A stretch of 64,000 nucleotides of DNA from Candidatus Omnitrophota bacterium (GCA_018812925.1 JAHJCU010000005.1:207706-271705), one strand, 5' to 3'; numbered from the stretch's first letter, positions 36,130 through 44,649 are shown. The notes: generated from the letters alone by a model not told the origin. A program made the numbers and translations.

Positions 36130-36864
36130 TTATTCTCCTAATTCCAATCTTTCTGCAAGCCTATTAGGTAGCCCGGCTTCAAGAATCTTTTCTTGTGCTT
36201 TTTTTATGTCGTATTCCATTCTTCTTATTTCTACAATTTTATTATCTTTGTCATATATGGCATAACAAGCTTTTGGGTCGCCGTCTCTTGGCTGACCTAT
36301 GCTGCCGACATTTATAAAATACTTGTAACCGTCTTCTATTTGTATTCTTATTTCTTTTGAAAATTTGATAGATCCCTTGATTTCCGACTGTTCACAGAAA
36401 GTAATTGGCACGTGAGAATGTCCCGCGAATAAAAGAGAAGTTTTCTGAATTTCTATGCTTTTATGAGCTTGAAAAGTCGAACGAATATACTCCCATTTTT
36501 CAGGATTTTGAAGCGTGGAATGTACTAATGTTATGTCGTCTATTGTTTGAACTAAGGGCAGTTTTTGCAGGAATTCTTTATCTTTTTTGGACAATTTGTT
36601 CATTGTCCATTGTATTGCTTCTTTGGCATATGAATTAAAATTGTCTATTGAAGACAATTCAACCGCTCCATAATCATGATTCCCGGCAACGGCTACGCAT
36701 TTTAATTTTTTCAACTCTTCGATACATTCGCAAGGATTTGCCCCATAACCCACAATATCTCCAACAAACAGATATTTATCAACCTTATCTTTTTTGATTT
36801 CGTCTATTACCTTTTGGAATGCTTCTAAATTGCTATGGACATCGGATATTATTGCGTATTTCAT
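36130..36864 (-). CDS. Calcineurin-like metallophosphoesterase (YfcE/DUF2437-type)
   Basis: 244 residues. Dimetal motifs in order: SDVHSN (8-13), FVGDIVGYG (near 34), AGNHD (near 60), LVHSTL (near 114) and AGHSHVP (near 149), then INVGSIGQPRDGDP. Likely a cytosolic phosphodiesterase; substrate unknown. A -10-like TAAAAT lies 11 bases before the ATG, with GGAAG between. Confidence 0.88.
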   Translation of the reverse strand: MKYAIISDVHSNLEAFQKVIDEIKKDKVDKYLFVGDIVGYGANPCECIEELKKLKCVAVAGNHDYGAVELSSIDNFNSYAKEAIQWTMNKLSKKDKEFLQKLPLVQTIDDITLVHSTLQNPEKWEYIRSTFQAHKSIEIQKTSLLFAGHSHVPITFCEQSEIKGSIKFSKEIRIQIEDGYKYFINVGSIGQPRDGDPKACYAIYDKDNKIVEIRRMEYDIKKAQEKILEAGLPNRLAERLELGE

Positions 36865-36954
36865 AGCTCTTCCATATTTTAATAATTTTGCATTCGCATA
36901 CTAAAAGAATACAAGTATGAAATTTAGCTTTTATTTTCTTAAGTGGCAAATACC

Positions 36955-36995
36955 AGCGCGCTACTCTGAAAAAAGTATAATTTCAGAGTAGCGCT
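36955..36995. terminator. Strong hairpin, likely terminator of the DUF5679 gene
   Basis: AGCG(CG)CTACTCTGAAA pairs with TTTCAGAGTAGCGCT over 15 bp (2-nt bulge). It lies 49 bases downstream of the minus-strand mini-gene. No long T-run, so it may instead be an mRNA-stabilising hairpin. Confidence 0.5.
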
Positions 36996-37043
36996 TTGAT
37001 GTTTAGTATCTAACCGATCATTTCTTTAATATTGAGAAATCGT

Positions 37044-37184
37044 TTATTTTCCCAATATCCGAAACATTCCGGTGCCACAGTCAGGACATTTGCCTTTCAT
37101 TGCTTTTCTGCCGTTCTTTAAAGTTGTAGCTTCGGCATTTTTCATTTCCTTCTTTGCCTTGCACTTCACACAATAACCTTCCAT
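37044..37184 (-). CDS. DUF5679-like small zinc-ribbon protein
   Basis: 46 residues. YCVKCKAKKEM, then LKNGRKAMKGKCPDCGTGMFRI: two CxxC pairs (C5-C8 and C33-C36) and the family's K-N-G-R-x-A-x-x-G centre and MFRI end. AAGGAGG lies 6 bases before the ATG, and a -10 box with a moderate upstream region precedes it. Function unknown; such proteins occur near ribosomal or topoisomerase genes elsewhere. Confidence 0.85.
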   Translation of the reverse strand: MEGYCVKCKAKKEMKNAEATTLKNGRKAMKGKCPDCGTGMFRILGK

Positions 37185-37243
37185 AAATCCTCCTTTGCGT
37201 AGCACCCCGCATCCTACATGGTACGGAGCAGTGTTTGGGTTTT

Positions 37244-37249
37244 ATTATA
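37244..37249 (-). promoter_or_regulatory. -10 box of the DUF5679 mini-gene
   Basis: TATAAT on the minus strand, about 60 nt upstream of the ATG. No good -35. Confidence 0.35.
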
Positions 37250-37325
37250 CCAACAATTCCCTCATTACGGTCTTTTCTCTCTTTGGGAATAAGTAAATAA
37301 TATACTTTTATTCAATCTTATGCAA

Positions 37326-38315
37326 TTATCCATCTTTTCTTTGATTTATTATTTCCAGAAGTTCTTTCTGTGTTACACCTGCGGTGCCGAGTTTACCGAC
37401 TACAATGCCTGCGGTAAAATTGGAAAGAATAGCGGCTTCTTTTAATGAAGCGTTTGCTGATAGCGCCAATGCTACTGTTGCAATTACCGTATCGCCTGCG
37501 CCTGTTACATCATGAATTTCCTTCCCTAAAGAAGGTATCTCGCTAAGGGTTTCCTTTTCCAACAGCGTCATTCCCTGTTCTCCACAGGTGAGTAAAATAT
37601 TCTTAACTCCTAATCTTTCTCTAAGTTCATGGACTATTTTCCTTTTTGGTGTATCATCTGCTTTGGCCAGTATTTGCAGGGCTTCCTTAAGATTTGGTTT
37701 TATTAAAGTAGCGCCGGAATAATCCTCTATATTTTTCAATGTCGGGTCAACGAGAACCGGGATTTTGGATGTTTTGAACATGCTTAAAATTTTGCTCAAT
37801 AATTTTCGATTTAATAATCCTTTAGCATAATCTGATATTACGACGCAATCTGTTTTAGGAATGCGTTTTGTTATATATTCCGTTATCTTTTTGATTGATG
37901 CGTATGAGATCTCTTTGTTTGTTTCTCGGTCTAATCTTATTACTTGTTGAAAATGGGCTATAACTCTTAATTTATGTGTAGTGGGTCTTTTATTTTCAGT
38001 AATAATCCCGCTTGTGGCTAGTCCGCAATTTCGCATTAGTTTTAAGAAATCTTTTGCCTGCGAATCGTCGCCTATTACTCCTACAAGAAAAGGATTTCCT
38101 CCCAGGGTTTTAATATTATAGGCTACATTTGCAGCTCCGCCTAATGAAAGTTTTCTCTGACCATTTTTAATTTTTACTATGGGAACAGGCGCTTCGGGGG
38201 AAATTCTTTCAATTTTTCCTCCGAGAAATTCATCAAGCATCAGGTCGCCGATTACTAATACTCTGCATTTCCCAATTTTTTTTATTATTTCTAATAATCT
38301 TTTATTTTCTGCCAA
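37326..38315 (-). CDS. hldA: D-glycero-beta-D-manno-heptose-7-phosphate kinase (PfkB family)
   Basis: 329 residues, kinase domain only (no fused nucleotidyltransferase as in HldE). Motifs: VLVIGDLMLDEFLGG near 20, ISPEAPVPIVK, SLGGAANVAYNIKTLGGNP near 57, and the PfkB signature DVTGAGDTVIATVALAL near 263 with the catalytic Asp. Makes heptose-1,7-bisphosphate for the LPS inner core. It starts with TTG at 38315, 14 bases inside the end of korC; no in-frame ATG is available nearby. Confidence 0.9.
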   Translation of the reverse strand: MAENKRLLEIIKKIGKCRVLVIGDLMLDEFLGGKIERISPEAPVPIVKIKNGQRKLSLGGAANVAYNIKTLGGNPFLVGVIGDDSQAKDFLKLMRNCGLATSGIITENKRPTTHKLRVIAHFQQVIRLDRETNKEISYASIKKITEYITKRIPKTDCVVISDYAKGLLNRKLLSKILSMFKTSKIPVLVDPTLKNIEDYSGATLIKPNLKEALQILAKADDTPKRKIVHELRERLGVKNILLTCGEQGMTLLEKETLSEIPSLGKEIHDVTGAGDTVIATVALALSANASLKEAAILSNFTAGIVVGKLGTAGVTQKELLEIINQRKDG

Positions 38316-38841
38316 TTTCTTCGCCTTTTCTTAGAGCTTGAATATTTATATCCAGAATCTCTTTTTTTGCTTTCGGAAAAATATTACTTAACGATTCTTC
38401 CAATTTTTTTAGCGGGATAATTTTACTTTTCCCTATATAAGCGCCCAAAGCTATCATATTAGCTGTCTTTATATTTCCTATTTCTTCGGCTATTTCAGTG
38501 GCGGGAATAAATATGGGTTGAATGTCTTTTCTTGTAATTTCCCTGTCAACGAGAGATGAATTTATTATCAGAAGCCCGTTCTTGTTTAATCTGGATTCGA
38601 ATTTATTAAGCGAAGCGCTATTCATGATTATAAGACTACTTGGGATTTCAACCAACGCAGAGGCGATTTCACTGTCCGAAATGATTACTGAACAATTTGC
38701 CGTTCCGCCACGCATTTCTGCCCCGTATGACGGAATGAATGTAACATATTTTTCGTCTTTTAGCGCTGCCCAAGCCAAAACCTTGCCCATTGTTACTATT
38801 CCCTGTCCGCCAGAACCGGCGCAAATTATTTTTTCTTTCAT
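38302..38841 (-). CDS. korC: 2-oxoacid:ferredoxin oxidoreductase, gamma subunit
   Basis: 179 residues. A POR gamma domain: CAGSGGQGIVTMGKVLAWAA near 7, SYGAEMRGGTANCSVIISD near 39, MNSASLNKFE near 73, and NMIALGAYIG near 129. It is the shared electron-transfer partner of the alpha and beta subunits. A 127-base gap from korB holds a palindromic repeat, unusual within the kor cluster. hldA starts inside its 3' end. Confidence 0.93.
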   Translation of the reverse strand: MKEKIICAGSGGQGIVTMGKVLAWAALKDEKYVTFIPSYGAEMRGGTANCSVIISDSEIASALVEIPSSLIIMNSASLNKFESRLNKNGLLIINSSLVDREITRKDIQPIFIPATEIAEEIGNIKTANMIALGAYIGKSKIIPLKKLEESLSNIFPKAKKEILDINIQALRKGEEIGRK

Positions 38842-38849
38842 GATTTTTT

Positions 38850-38960
38850 AGAAAATAAAATAGAAATAAATAGAAATATATTGAAATGCATTGAAATAAG
38901 TTGTCTGACTACTATGTATTTCTATCATATTTCCACGTATATCTACGTATTTCTATTCTT
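38850..38960. repeat. Palindrome of 10-bp 'ATAGAAATAA' tandem units
   Basis: Left arm of four 10-bp units (AATAGAAATA-type, last ones TATTGAAATG and CATTGAAATA); right arm TATTTCTATC, ATATTTCCAC, GTATATCTAC, GTATTTCTAT is its degenerate reverse complement. Lies between korB and korC. Confidence 0.7.
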
Positions 38961-38968
38961 TATTTTTG

Positions 38969-39706
38969 TTAACTGTCATCTTTTATTTCTCCCAAAGGAT
39001 AATAGAGGAGCATATTTTCCCTGACCCAATCGTATGACTTTATCGAACTTAATCTCAAATTTGTTGGACAAGGAGAAAGGACTTCGACTAAAGAAAATCC
39101 TGCTTTTTCCATCTGCAGGACAAATGCTTTTTTGATATATTTTTTCAATCTTATTATATTTTTGGGAGAAATAACTGTTTCTCTTGCAAGATAAACAGCA
39201 CCTTCTATCGATTTAAGCATTTCAGGAACTCTTAATGGAAATCCTGCGGATTTCGGGTCTCTTCCAAATGGAGTTGTTTGTGTCTTTTGTTTAATTAGAG
39301 TAGTTGGAGCCATCTGCCCGCCTGTCATACCATAGACAGCATTATTTACAAATATTGTGGTTATATTTTCACCTCTTGCTGCAGTATGCACAATTTCTCC
39401 TGTTCCTATAGCAGCTAAGTCCCCGTCTCCCTGATAGGTAAAAACTATTTTGTTTGGCTGGACTCGTTTTATGCCTGTGGCAACTGCTGGAGTTCTACCG
39501 TGAGGTGCTTCAGCCATATCTATATTAAGATAATCATATGCAAGCACAGCGCATCCTACAGGCGCTATGCCTATTGTTATTTCTCTTATGTTTAACTCGT
39601 CTATGACTTCAGCTACTATTCTATGGATGACGCCGTGTCCGCAACCAGGGCAATAATGAGTAACGACGTCCTTCATAGTTTTTGGCAGACCAAATTTCTT
39701 TTCCAT
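38969..39706 (-). CDS. korB: 2-oxoacid:ferredoxin oxidoreductase, beta (TPP-binding) subunit
   Basis: 245 residues. CPGCGHGVIHRI near 18, the thiamin-diphosphate motif GDGDLAAIGTGEIVHTAARGENITTIFVNN near 86, with GMTGGQMAPTT. Decarboxylates the 2-oxoacid. I chose ATG 39706 (MEKKFGLPK); an upstream TTG at 39745 would overlap korA by 17 bases. Substrate may be 2-oxoglutarate or branched-chain 2-oxoacids. Confidence 0.93.
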   Translation of the reverse strand: MEKKFGLPKTMKDVVTHYCPGCGHGVIHRIVAEVIDELNIREITIGIAPVGCAVLAYDYLNIDMAEAPHGRTPAVATGIKRVQPNKIVFTYQGDGDLAAIGTGEIVHTAARGENITTIFVNNAVYGMTGGQMAPTTLIKQKTQTTPFGRDPKSAGFPLRVPEMLKSIEGAVYLARETVISPKNIIRLKKYIKKAFVLQMEKAGFSLVEVLSPCPTNLRLSSIKSYDWVRENMLLYYPLGEIKDDS

Positions 39707-39728
39707 AATTTTAAAAATAGTTAAATTT

Positions 39729-40778
39729 TTATAGTTTCGATTCAATAATACTTATTATTTCTTCTTCTTTCGGGACTCCACCGCCTGTTCTTCCATAGAA
39801 ATAAACAGGAGCTTTTCCTTCTGTTGCAAGTCTTACGTCTTCAACCATTTGTCCTGTGCTCATTTCTATTGTAAGTAAAAATTTAGCTTTAGATGCAGCT
39901 TTTTTAATGGCTTGTTCAGGGAAGGGCCAAAGAGTAATAGGTCTTATTAGTCCTGCTTTTATATTTTTTGCTCTTAATTTTCTTAAAACACTTTTACAGA
40001 TACGAGCAACAGTTCCGTAGGCGACCAATATTATTTCTGCGTCATTAGTTGATATTTCCTCAACAAGACAGAATTCTTTCTTTATTTTTTGAAATTTTCT
40101 TTGTAATTTTTCATTATGTGCTTCTAATGCGCCGTCTCCCAAATACATGCTATGTATTGCATTTGGGGTTCTGTTCTTTGCTCCGGTTAAAGCCCAATCT
40201 TTAGTTACATGAAGAGTTTCTTTTTTTTCTATTATTGTGGTAGGTTCCATCATTTGCCCCAAATATCCGTCTGCAAGAATTATTACAGGTGTTCGGTATT
40301 TATCTGCAACATCAAAAGCAGTAAAAGTTAGGTCTATCATTTCTTGAACAGTCGAAGGTGCAATTACAATAAGATTATAGTCGCCGTGCCCGCCTCCTTT
40401 GACAGATTGGAAATAATCGCTTTGTGAGCCGGCTATATTTCCAAGTCCGGGACCTCCTCTTGCAATATTTGCTATTACACAGGGCAGTTCGTCTCCTGCC
40501 ATATATGAAATAGCTTCCTGCATTAAAGATATTCCCGGAGATGAAGAAGTCGTCATTGTCCTTACGCCTGCAGCTGATGCGCCTAAGACCATATTTATGG
40601 CGGCAAGTTCGCTTTCAGCCTGAATAAATACTCGGTTTTTTTCAGGCATTTGCCGTGACATATAAGCGGTTATTTCATTCTGTGGCGTTATTGGGTATCC
40701 AAAATACGCTTTACAGCCCGCTTGAATAGAAGCTTCTGCCAACGCCTCGTTGCCTGAAATTAGAATTTTATTTTTCAT
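39729..40778 (-). CDS. korA: 2-oxoacid:ferredoxin oxidoreductase, alpha subunit
   Basis: 349 residues. GNEALAEASIQAGCKAYFGYPITPQNEI at about 9-36, TTSSSPGISLMQEAISYMAG near 77, GGPGLGNIAGSQSDYFQ near 109 and GYLGQMMEP near 169; C-terminal domain II with AYGTVARI. The motif set is that of the four-subunit KorA/VorB type; it could be named vorB. Generates acyl-CoA and reduced ferredoxin in anaerobic metabolism. Confidence 0.94.
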   Translation of the reverse strand: MKNKILISGNEALAEASIQAGCKAYFGYPITPQNEITAYMSRQMPEKNRVFIQAESELAAINMVLGASAAGVRTMTTSSSPGISLMQEAISYMAGDELPCVIANIARGGPGLGNIAGSQSDYFQSVKGGGHGDYNLIVIAPSTVQEMIDLTFTAFDVADKYRTPVIILADGYLGQMMEPTTIIEKKETLHVTKDWALTGAKNRTPNAIHSMYLGDGALEAHNEKLQRKFQKIKKEFCLVEEISTNDAEIILVAYGTVARICKSVLRKLRAKNIKAGLIRPITLWPFPEQAIKKAASKAKFLLTIEMSTGQMVEDVRLATEGKAPVYFYGRTGGGVPKEEEIISIIESKL

Positions 40779-40793
40779 ATAAAGGACACTAAA

Positions 40794-41060
40794 TTACATA
40801 ATCAAAGACTTTTTTCTTTTTGAATTTATATCGAATTCTCCATAGATTTCTATAGCGACGTCAGGGCATACGAGGAAACAAATTCCGCATCCGGAACACT
40901 TTTCTTTATGTATAACTTCTACCGGATAAAACCCTTTTTTGTTTATTTTTTTTGATATCCCTAACACACCGCGTGGGCAGAAGTTAATACAAATCTGGCA
41001 ACCTTTACATTTCTCTTCTTTTATTTGTATCCCGTAAGAAACCTCTTTTTGGCTTATCAT
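40794..41060 (-). CDS. korD: 2-oxoacid:ferredoxin oxidoreductase, 2x[4Fe-4S] ferredoxin-like delta subunit
   Basis: 88 residues. Two Cys clusters of the CxxCxxCxxxCP type: CKGCQICINFCP near 18 and CSGCGICFLVCP near 55. It carries electrons for the KorABC core. First gene of korD-A-B-C (then hldA); AAGGA lies about 12 bases before the ATG. The korDABC order is the classic arrangement. Confidence 0.95.
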   Translation of the reverse strand: MISQKEVSYGIQIKEEKCKGCQICINFCPRGVLGISKKINKKGFYPVEVIHKEKCSGCGICFLVCPDVAIEIYGEFDINSKRKKSLIM

Positions 41061-41128
41061 GAATTTATTTTCCTTTTTAGATATAAGAATCCAGCCTTGT
41101 ACAAATTATAAGCAAAGTTTAACAACTT

Positions 41129-42202
41129 TTACCGTTTTTTCCAAATATAAAACATCCCTATACCTAAGAATAAGATATTAGGAAACCATATACCCATTGC
41201 GGGAGGGATGGTACCTTTTTCAGACATAGCTACCAACAAGGAAAAAAGGACGTAGTATATAAGACAAAGCCCCAATGCCCAACTCATTCTTCCCGCAGCG
41301 TTTTGGTGTAGGGATAAAAGACAGAAAGGAATTGATATAACAAGAAGCGTAAAATTTATAAACGGCAGGGAAAAACGGGAATGAAATTGTGTCAAGTAAG
41401 GATAACGCGAAAGGGATGTTTTATATTCCAAAATGTATTTTTTAATCGTTTTCATTGGCATTATTGAAGGGCTCTTACTGTAGAGCCAAAGTTCGTGGGC
41501 AGACAAGGAAAGCGCGCTTTCTTTACTATCAAACACTTCTATTTCTTTCACATTGCCGTCCTTGTCGAATATCTTTTTTACCCCGTCTATTAGAACCCAT
41601 TTGTCTTTTTTCCATAAAGCTTTTTTTGCAGTTATTATTACACTATTACCGTTTCCTATTTCGTTATATACACTCTTAATTTCGTTCATTTCGCTTTCTT
41701 TCCCGCTGAAATTCTTTGTAAAATAGACAATATCTTGCGAAGCAAACTGAAAATTCTCTTTACTTTTGTTTAAGTATTCTTCTTCGCCTTGAATTCTGCC
41801 TTTCCATGTTTCTTCTTTTTTTTCTTCGCAAAAGGGAACTAAATTTATATTTATACCAAGACAGAAAGAAGAAATTATCAACCCCGATATTAAAAGAGGC
41901 ATAGTAATTCTTAAAGCTGATATCCCGGATAATCTCATTGCCATTATTTCTCTATCTTGAGCCAGATGCCCGATTGAAAACCAGACTCCTATTAAAACCG
42001 TAAGAGGCGATAATTGCATCCAAAGAGAAGGCAGGAAAAATGCGTAATATTTTGCTACGTCGATTATTCCTGCGCCTTTGTCTAAAAATTGGTTCAAGTT
42101 CGACAGGAGGTTCACCAGACAGTAGAAAAAACAGAACATAATTCCTGCAAACAAATATGTGGGTAAAAAATGTTTTAAAAGATATTTGTCGAGTATTTTC
42201 AT
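41129..42202 (-). CDS. lptG: LPS export permease LptG-like (YjgP/YjgQ family)
   Basis: 357 residues. N-terminal helices about 14-38 and 50-75, a short transmembrane pair near 100-122, a periplasmic beta-jellyroll (about 130-255) and three C-terminal helices (270-355, with SRFSLPFINFTLLVISIPFCL). Pairs with the preceding gene to move LPS from the inner membrane with LptB. Overlaps it by 4 bases. Assignment of G versus F follows gene order only. Confidence 0.88.
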   Translation of the reverse strand: MKILDKYLLKHFLPTYLFAGIMFCFFYCLVNLLSNLNQFLDKGAGIIDVAKYYAFFLPSLWMQLSPLTVLIGVWFSIGHLAQDREIMAMRLSGISALRITMPLLISGLIISSFCLGININLVPFCEEKKEETWKGRIQGEEEYLNKSKENFQFASQDIVYFTKNFSGKESEMNEIKSVYNEIGNGNSVIITAKKALWKKDKWVLIDGVKKIFDKDGNVKEIEVFDSKESALSLSAHELWLYSKSPSIMPMKTIKKYILEYKTSLSRYPYLTQFHSRFSLPFINFTLLVISIPFCLLSLHQNAAGRMSWALGLCLIYYVLFSLLVAMSEKGTIPPAMGIWFPNILFLGIGMFYIWKKR

Positions 42203-43287
42203 AACTGTTTCTTTAATAAATACGGCATGCAGAAACTTAATAGAAAGATATTAGGAAGCCACATGATTATAAAGGGGTAAAATAATCCTTTTTGGGAAAT
42301 TCTTTCGCAAACCAGTAGGATAACATAATAAACGATAATTATGGGCAGGCTTATTCCAAATCCTCTTATTTTGCTTTTACCTTTTATTTTTATACCTAAT
42401 ATAGACCCTATCAAAAGAAAAAACAAAGGGGAAAAAGACAAGGAAAATCTCTTGTAGATTTCCGTGAGTAAATGATAGGGAATTGTTTTTTGTTTTTTGA
42501 AGTCTCTAACGCTTTTGTTAAGCTCTTCTAATTTCATATCCCACGGTTTTTTATTTACTTCTTTTGCATTTCTTCTTGGCTCAAGTTGGATATCATATGT
42601 GTCGAAATTAACCCTGGTAAAATTTATGGGGTTTCCTTCTTCTGCTTCATCAATAGTTCCGTCAATAAGTTTCAATCTCTGCTGTTTATTGTTTTCGGAT
42701 ATTATTATTTCGCCTTTTTTTGCGACTATAACAGAAGGACTTCCCGTTTCTTTGAGTTTGAAAACGGTTATGCCTTCTATCTTTTTACCCGTCATTCTAT
42801 CTATATAAATTTTATAATCTTTAAAACTATCAATGAGAACTTTTTCTTCAACAGTTGAGGTAACAATATTTTCTATCTTGAAATCTTCCTGTATTTGTTT
42901 AATTCCTAAGTGTGCAGAGGGCGAAACTTCAGCGTGAAGATATAGGCAAAATATACTTATCAGAAAAGATAAGCCCAATACCGATAAAATAGCAGCCAAA
43001 GGATCAATTCCACAGGATTCCAGCCCCACAACTTCTCCGTCTTGAGACAATCTGTTGAAACAATTAACGCTCCCCAATAAAACACCCATTGAAATCGAAT
43101 AGGGCAGAATGAGGCAAACTATATTAAAAAGCAATGTCATTGTTGTCGCCAGTCCTATTCTCTCGTCAAAAAAAACGCGCGCCAACGGGAAAAAATTACT
43201 TATGAATAAAACGAAAGTAAATATAAAAAACCCCAGCAGGAAAGACGGAATAAATTCTTTTATTATGTAAAGCCTTAATATTTTCAT
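42199..43287 (-). CDS. lptF: LPS export permease LptF-like (YjgP/YjgQ family)
   Basis: 362 residues. Same architecture: N-terminal helices about 10-35 and 50-75, SQDGEVVGLESCGI near 80 (family motif), periplasmic domain about 120-260, C-terminal helices with KRFSLSFSPLFFLLIGSILGIK. Starts the lptF-lptG pair. A -10 TATAAT lies 11 bases before the ATG, immediately followed upstream by a hairpin element. Confidence 0.88.
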   Translation of the reverse strand: MKILRLYIIKEFIPSFLLGFFIFTFVLFISNFFPLARVFFDERIGLATTMTLLFNIVCLILPYSISMGVLLGSVNCFNRLSQDGEVVGLESCGIDPLAAILSVLGLSFLISIFCLYLHAEVSPSAHLGIKQIQEDFKIENIVTSTVEEKVLIDSFKDYKIYIDRMTGKKIEGITVFKLKETGSPSVIVAKKGEIIISENNKQQRLKLIDGTIDEAEEGNPINFTRVNFDTYDIQLEPRRNAKEVNKKPWDMKLEELNKSVRDFKKQKTIPYHLLTEIYKRFSLSFSPLFFLLIGSILGIKIKGKSKIRGFGISLPIIIVYYVILLVCERISQKGLFYPFIIMWLPNIFLLSFCMPYLLKKQL

Positions 43288-43298
43288 TATTTATTATG

Positions 43299-43304
43299 AT
43301 TATA
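43299..43304 (-). promoter_or_regulatory. -10 box of lptF (leaderless)
   Basis: TATAAT 11 bases upstream of the lptF ATG on the minus strand. The -35 position falls in the hairpin element at 43305-43412. Confidence 0.45.
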
Positions 43305-43412
43305 CCCTGCAATTCAAAGAATTGCGGGCACTTAATCTCCCTTTAAGGGACTAAATCCCTGAAATCGCATTCGCGATTTCTAGGGGCCGGAAATCCTTTG
43401 GATTTCTCGGGG
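43305..43412. repeat. Multi-hairpin palindromic element (CCCx-GAAAT...ATTTC-xGGG)
   Basis: Hairpins CCCTGCAATTC-AAA-GAATTGCGGG (43305-43328), TCCCTTTAAGGGA (about 43338-43350), CCCT-GAAATCGC-ATT-GCGATTTC-TAGGG (43357-43385) and CCG-GAAATCC-TTT-GGATTTC-TCGG (43387-43411). Same family as 18919-19037. The remaining 190 bases of this 312-base gap hold nothing clear except the promoter at 43572-43601. Confidence 0.8.
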
Positions 43413-43571
43413 AACAGATTTACCAATTATTTTAAAGTAGCTGGTAGAAAGTAGCAAGTCCTGTTATATGCTTCCATATCTTTAAATAGTAAGGCGGAGC
43501 AATAAAAATCCTTGAGTTTAAGGTTTTCATCCTGCTGTTATTATACGCCTCTTTATTGGTGCCTTAAATGG

Positions 43572-43601
43572 TTGCAGTATATTTGTTTTATATGCTATAG
43601 T
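43572..43601 (+). promoter_or_regulatory. Promoter of the flippase-like gene (near-leaderless)
   Basis: TTGCAG, 18-bp spacer, TATAGT, then 13 bases to the ATG at 43615. This rules out an upstream GTG at 43600, which would lie in the -10 box. Confidence 0.6.
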
Positions 43602-43614
43602 GCGACAGTTAATT

Positions 43615-44586
43615 ATGAAAAAAAATATCATATTTTTTGTCATCAGAGCGCTGGTAAGTATTTCTTTGATAGATTTTATTCTGCTTAATCTTGGCAAAGA
43701 AAATCTGCAGAGCTTCCCCAGTTATCTTCAAAATGCATCCTATCCTTTTTTATTCATTGCAATTTTGTTTTTTGCTGTAGCTGTTACGATAACGACTATC
43801 AGGTGGAAGAGATTGTTGGAAGTGCAGGATGTCAAACTTAGTTTTATAGAAGCATTCCAATTAACATTTATCGGTCTTTTCTTCTCGAATTTTTTGCCCG
43901 GTACTTTGGGGGGGGACGCAGTGAAGTTATATTATATTGCAAAACATACCCGTAAAAATGCCGGCTCTTTGGCTTCTATTCTTATTGACCGGGTGATAGG
44001 AATGTCGGCGCTTATTTTTATTGCTATTCCTGTTGTTCTTTTGAATTTCAGATATCCTGTTGTTAAAAATCTGTCACCATTGGTTTTTGGTCTGTTTGCG
44101 TTTTTCTTGATTACGAGTTTTCTTTTCTTTAATTTTAAAAATACGTTTCTCTTAAAAAAACTTTTTAAAATTAGATTATTTGGGATAGGTGATAAAATAG
44201 CAAACTTTAAAAAAGCATTGGTTCTATATCGAAAAAGTAAAACTATCCTTGCATTTGCCCTTTCAGTTTCCGTTATTATTCAAATCCTTGTAATATTTGT
44301 CTGCTATTTCCTATCCAAATTTCTTAATCTGAATATACCGATTGTATACTTGTTTCTTTTTATACCTATAATCCAATTGATTGTAGCCATTCCTGTAACA
44401 GTCTCAGGGATAGGAACCAGAGAAGTTGCTTTTGTTTTTTTCTTCGCAACCACTGCAGGAATTATCCCTAAAATGGATGCATTTGCCTTGAGTATAGTAT
44501 TTTATCTTGTTATGGTAGCTACCTCGCTTATTGGAGGTGTCGTGTATCTATTTAAAGGCGGGGAAATTAAAAAGGTTGATGGTTGA
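43615..44586 (+). CDS. Lysylphosphatidylglycerol synthase TM-region family protein (UPF0104)
   Basis: 323 residues. Eight or so hydrophobic segments; the family motif GLFFSNFLPGTLGGDAVKLYYI near 85-106, and SGIGTREVAF near 265. The start was chosen at ATG 43615 from the promoter position. The family resembles the MprF flippase domain and related integral membrane lipid transporters; substrate unknown. The last codons (KKVDG) and stop are encoded by the GTTGATGGTTTATGG repeat beginning at about 44573. Confidence 0.85.
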   Translation: MKKNIIFFVIRALVSISLIDFILLNLGKENLQSFPSYLQNASYPFLFIAILFFAVAVTITTIRWKRLLEVQDVKLSFIEAFQLTFIGLFFSNFLPGTLGGDAVKLYYIAKHTRKNAGSLASILIDRVIGMSALIFIAIPVVLLNFRYPVVKNLSPLVFGLFAFFLITSFLFFNFKNTFLLKKLFKIRLFGIGDKIANFKKALVLYRKSKTILAFALSVSVIIQILVIFVCYFLSKFLNLNIPIVYLFLFIPIIQLIVAIPVTVSGIGTREVAFVFFFATTAGIIPKMDAFALSIVFYLVMVATSLIGGVVYLFKGGEIKKVDG

Positions 44587-44597
44587 TGGTTTATGGT
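44573..44597. repeat. Short 'GTTGATGGTTTATGG' repeat
   Basis: GGTTGATGGTTGATGGTTTATGG: overlaps the 3' end and stop of the flippase-like gene; same words as 12825-12862 and the left arm of 33154-33230. Confidence 0.55.
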
Positions 44598-44619
44598 AAT
44601 TGTAAAGTCTAAGATCACT

Positions 44620-44649
44620 TTGTTAAAATGGTTTTGTTAGATATATAAC
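44620..44649 (+). promoter_or_regulatory. Promoter of hisI
   Basis: TTGTTA, 18-bp spacer, TATAAC; leader of about 15 nt with AAGGAG (44658-44663) before the ATG. Confidence 0.4.

Noticed and set aside
36056-36265. 69-codon plus-strand frame across the repeat and the end of the phosphodiesterase gene
   Set aside because: The first half is hairpin repeat DNA and the second half is antisense to a clear gene.
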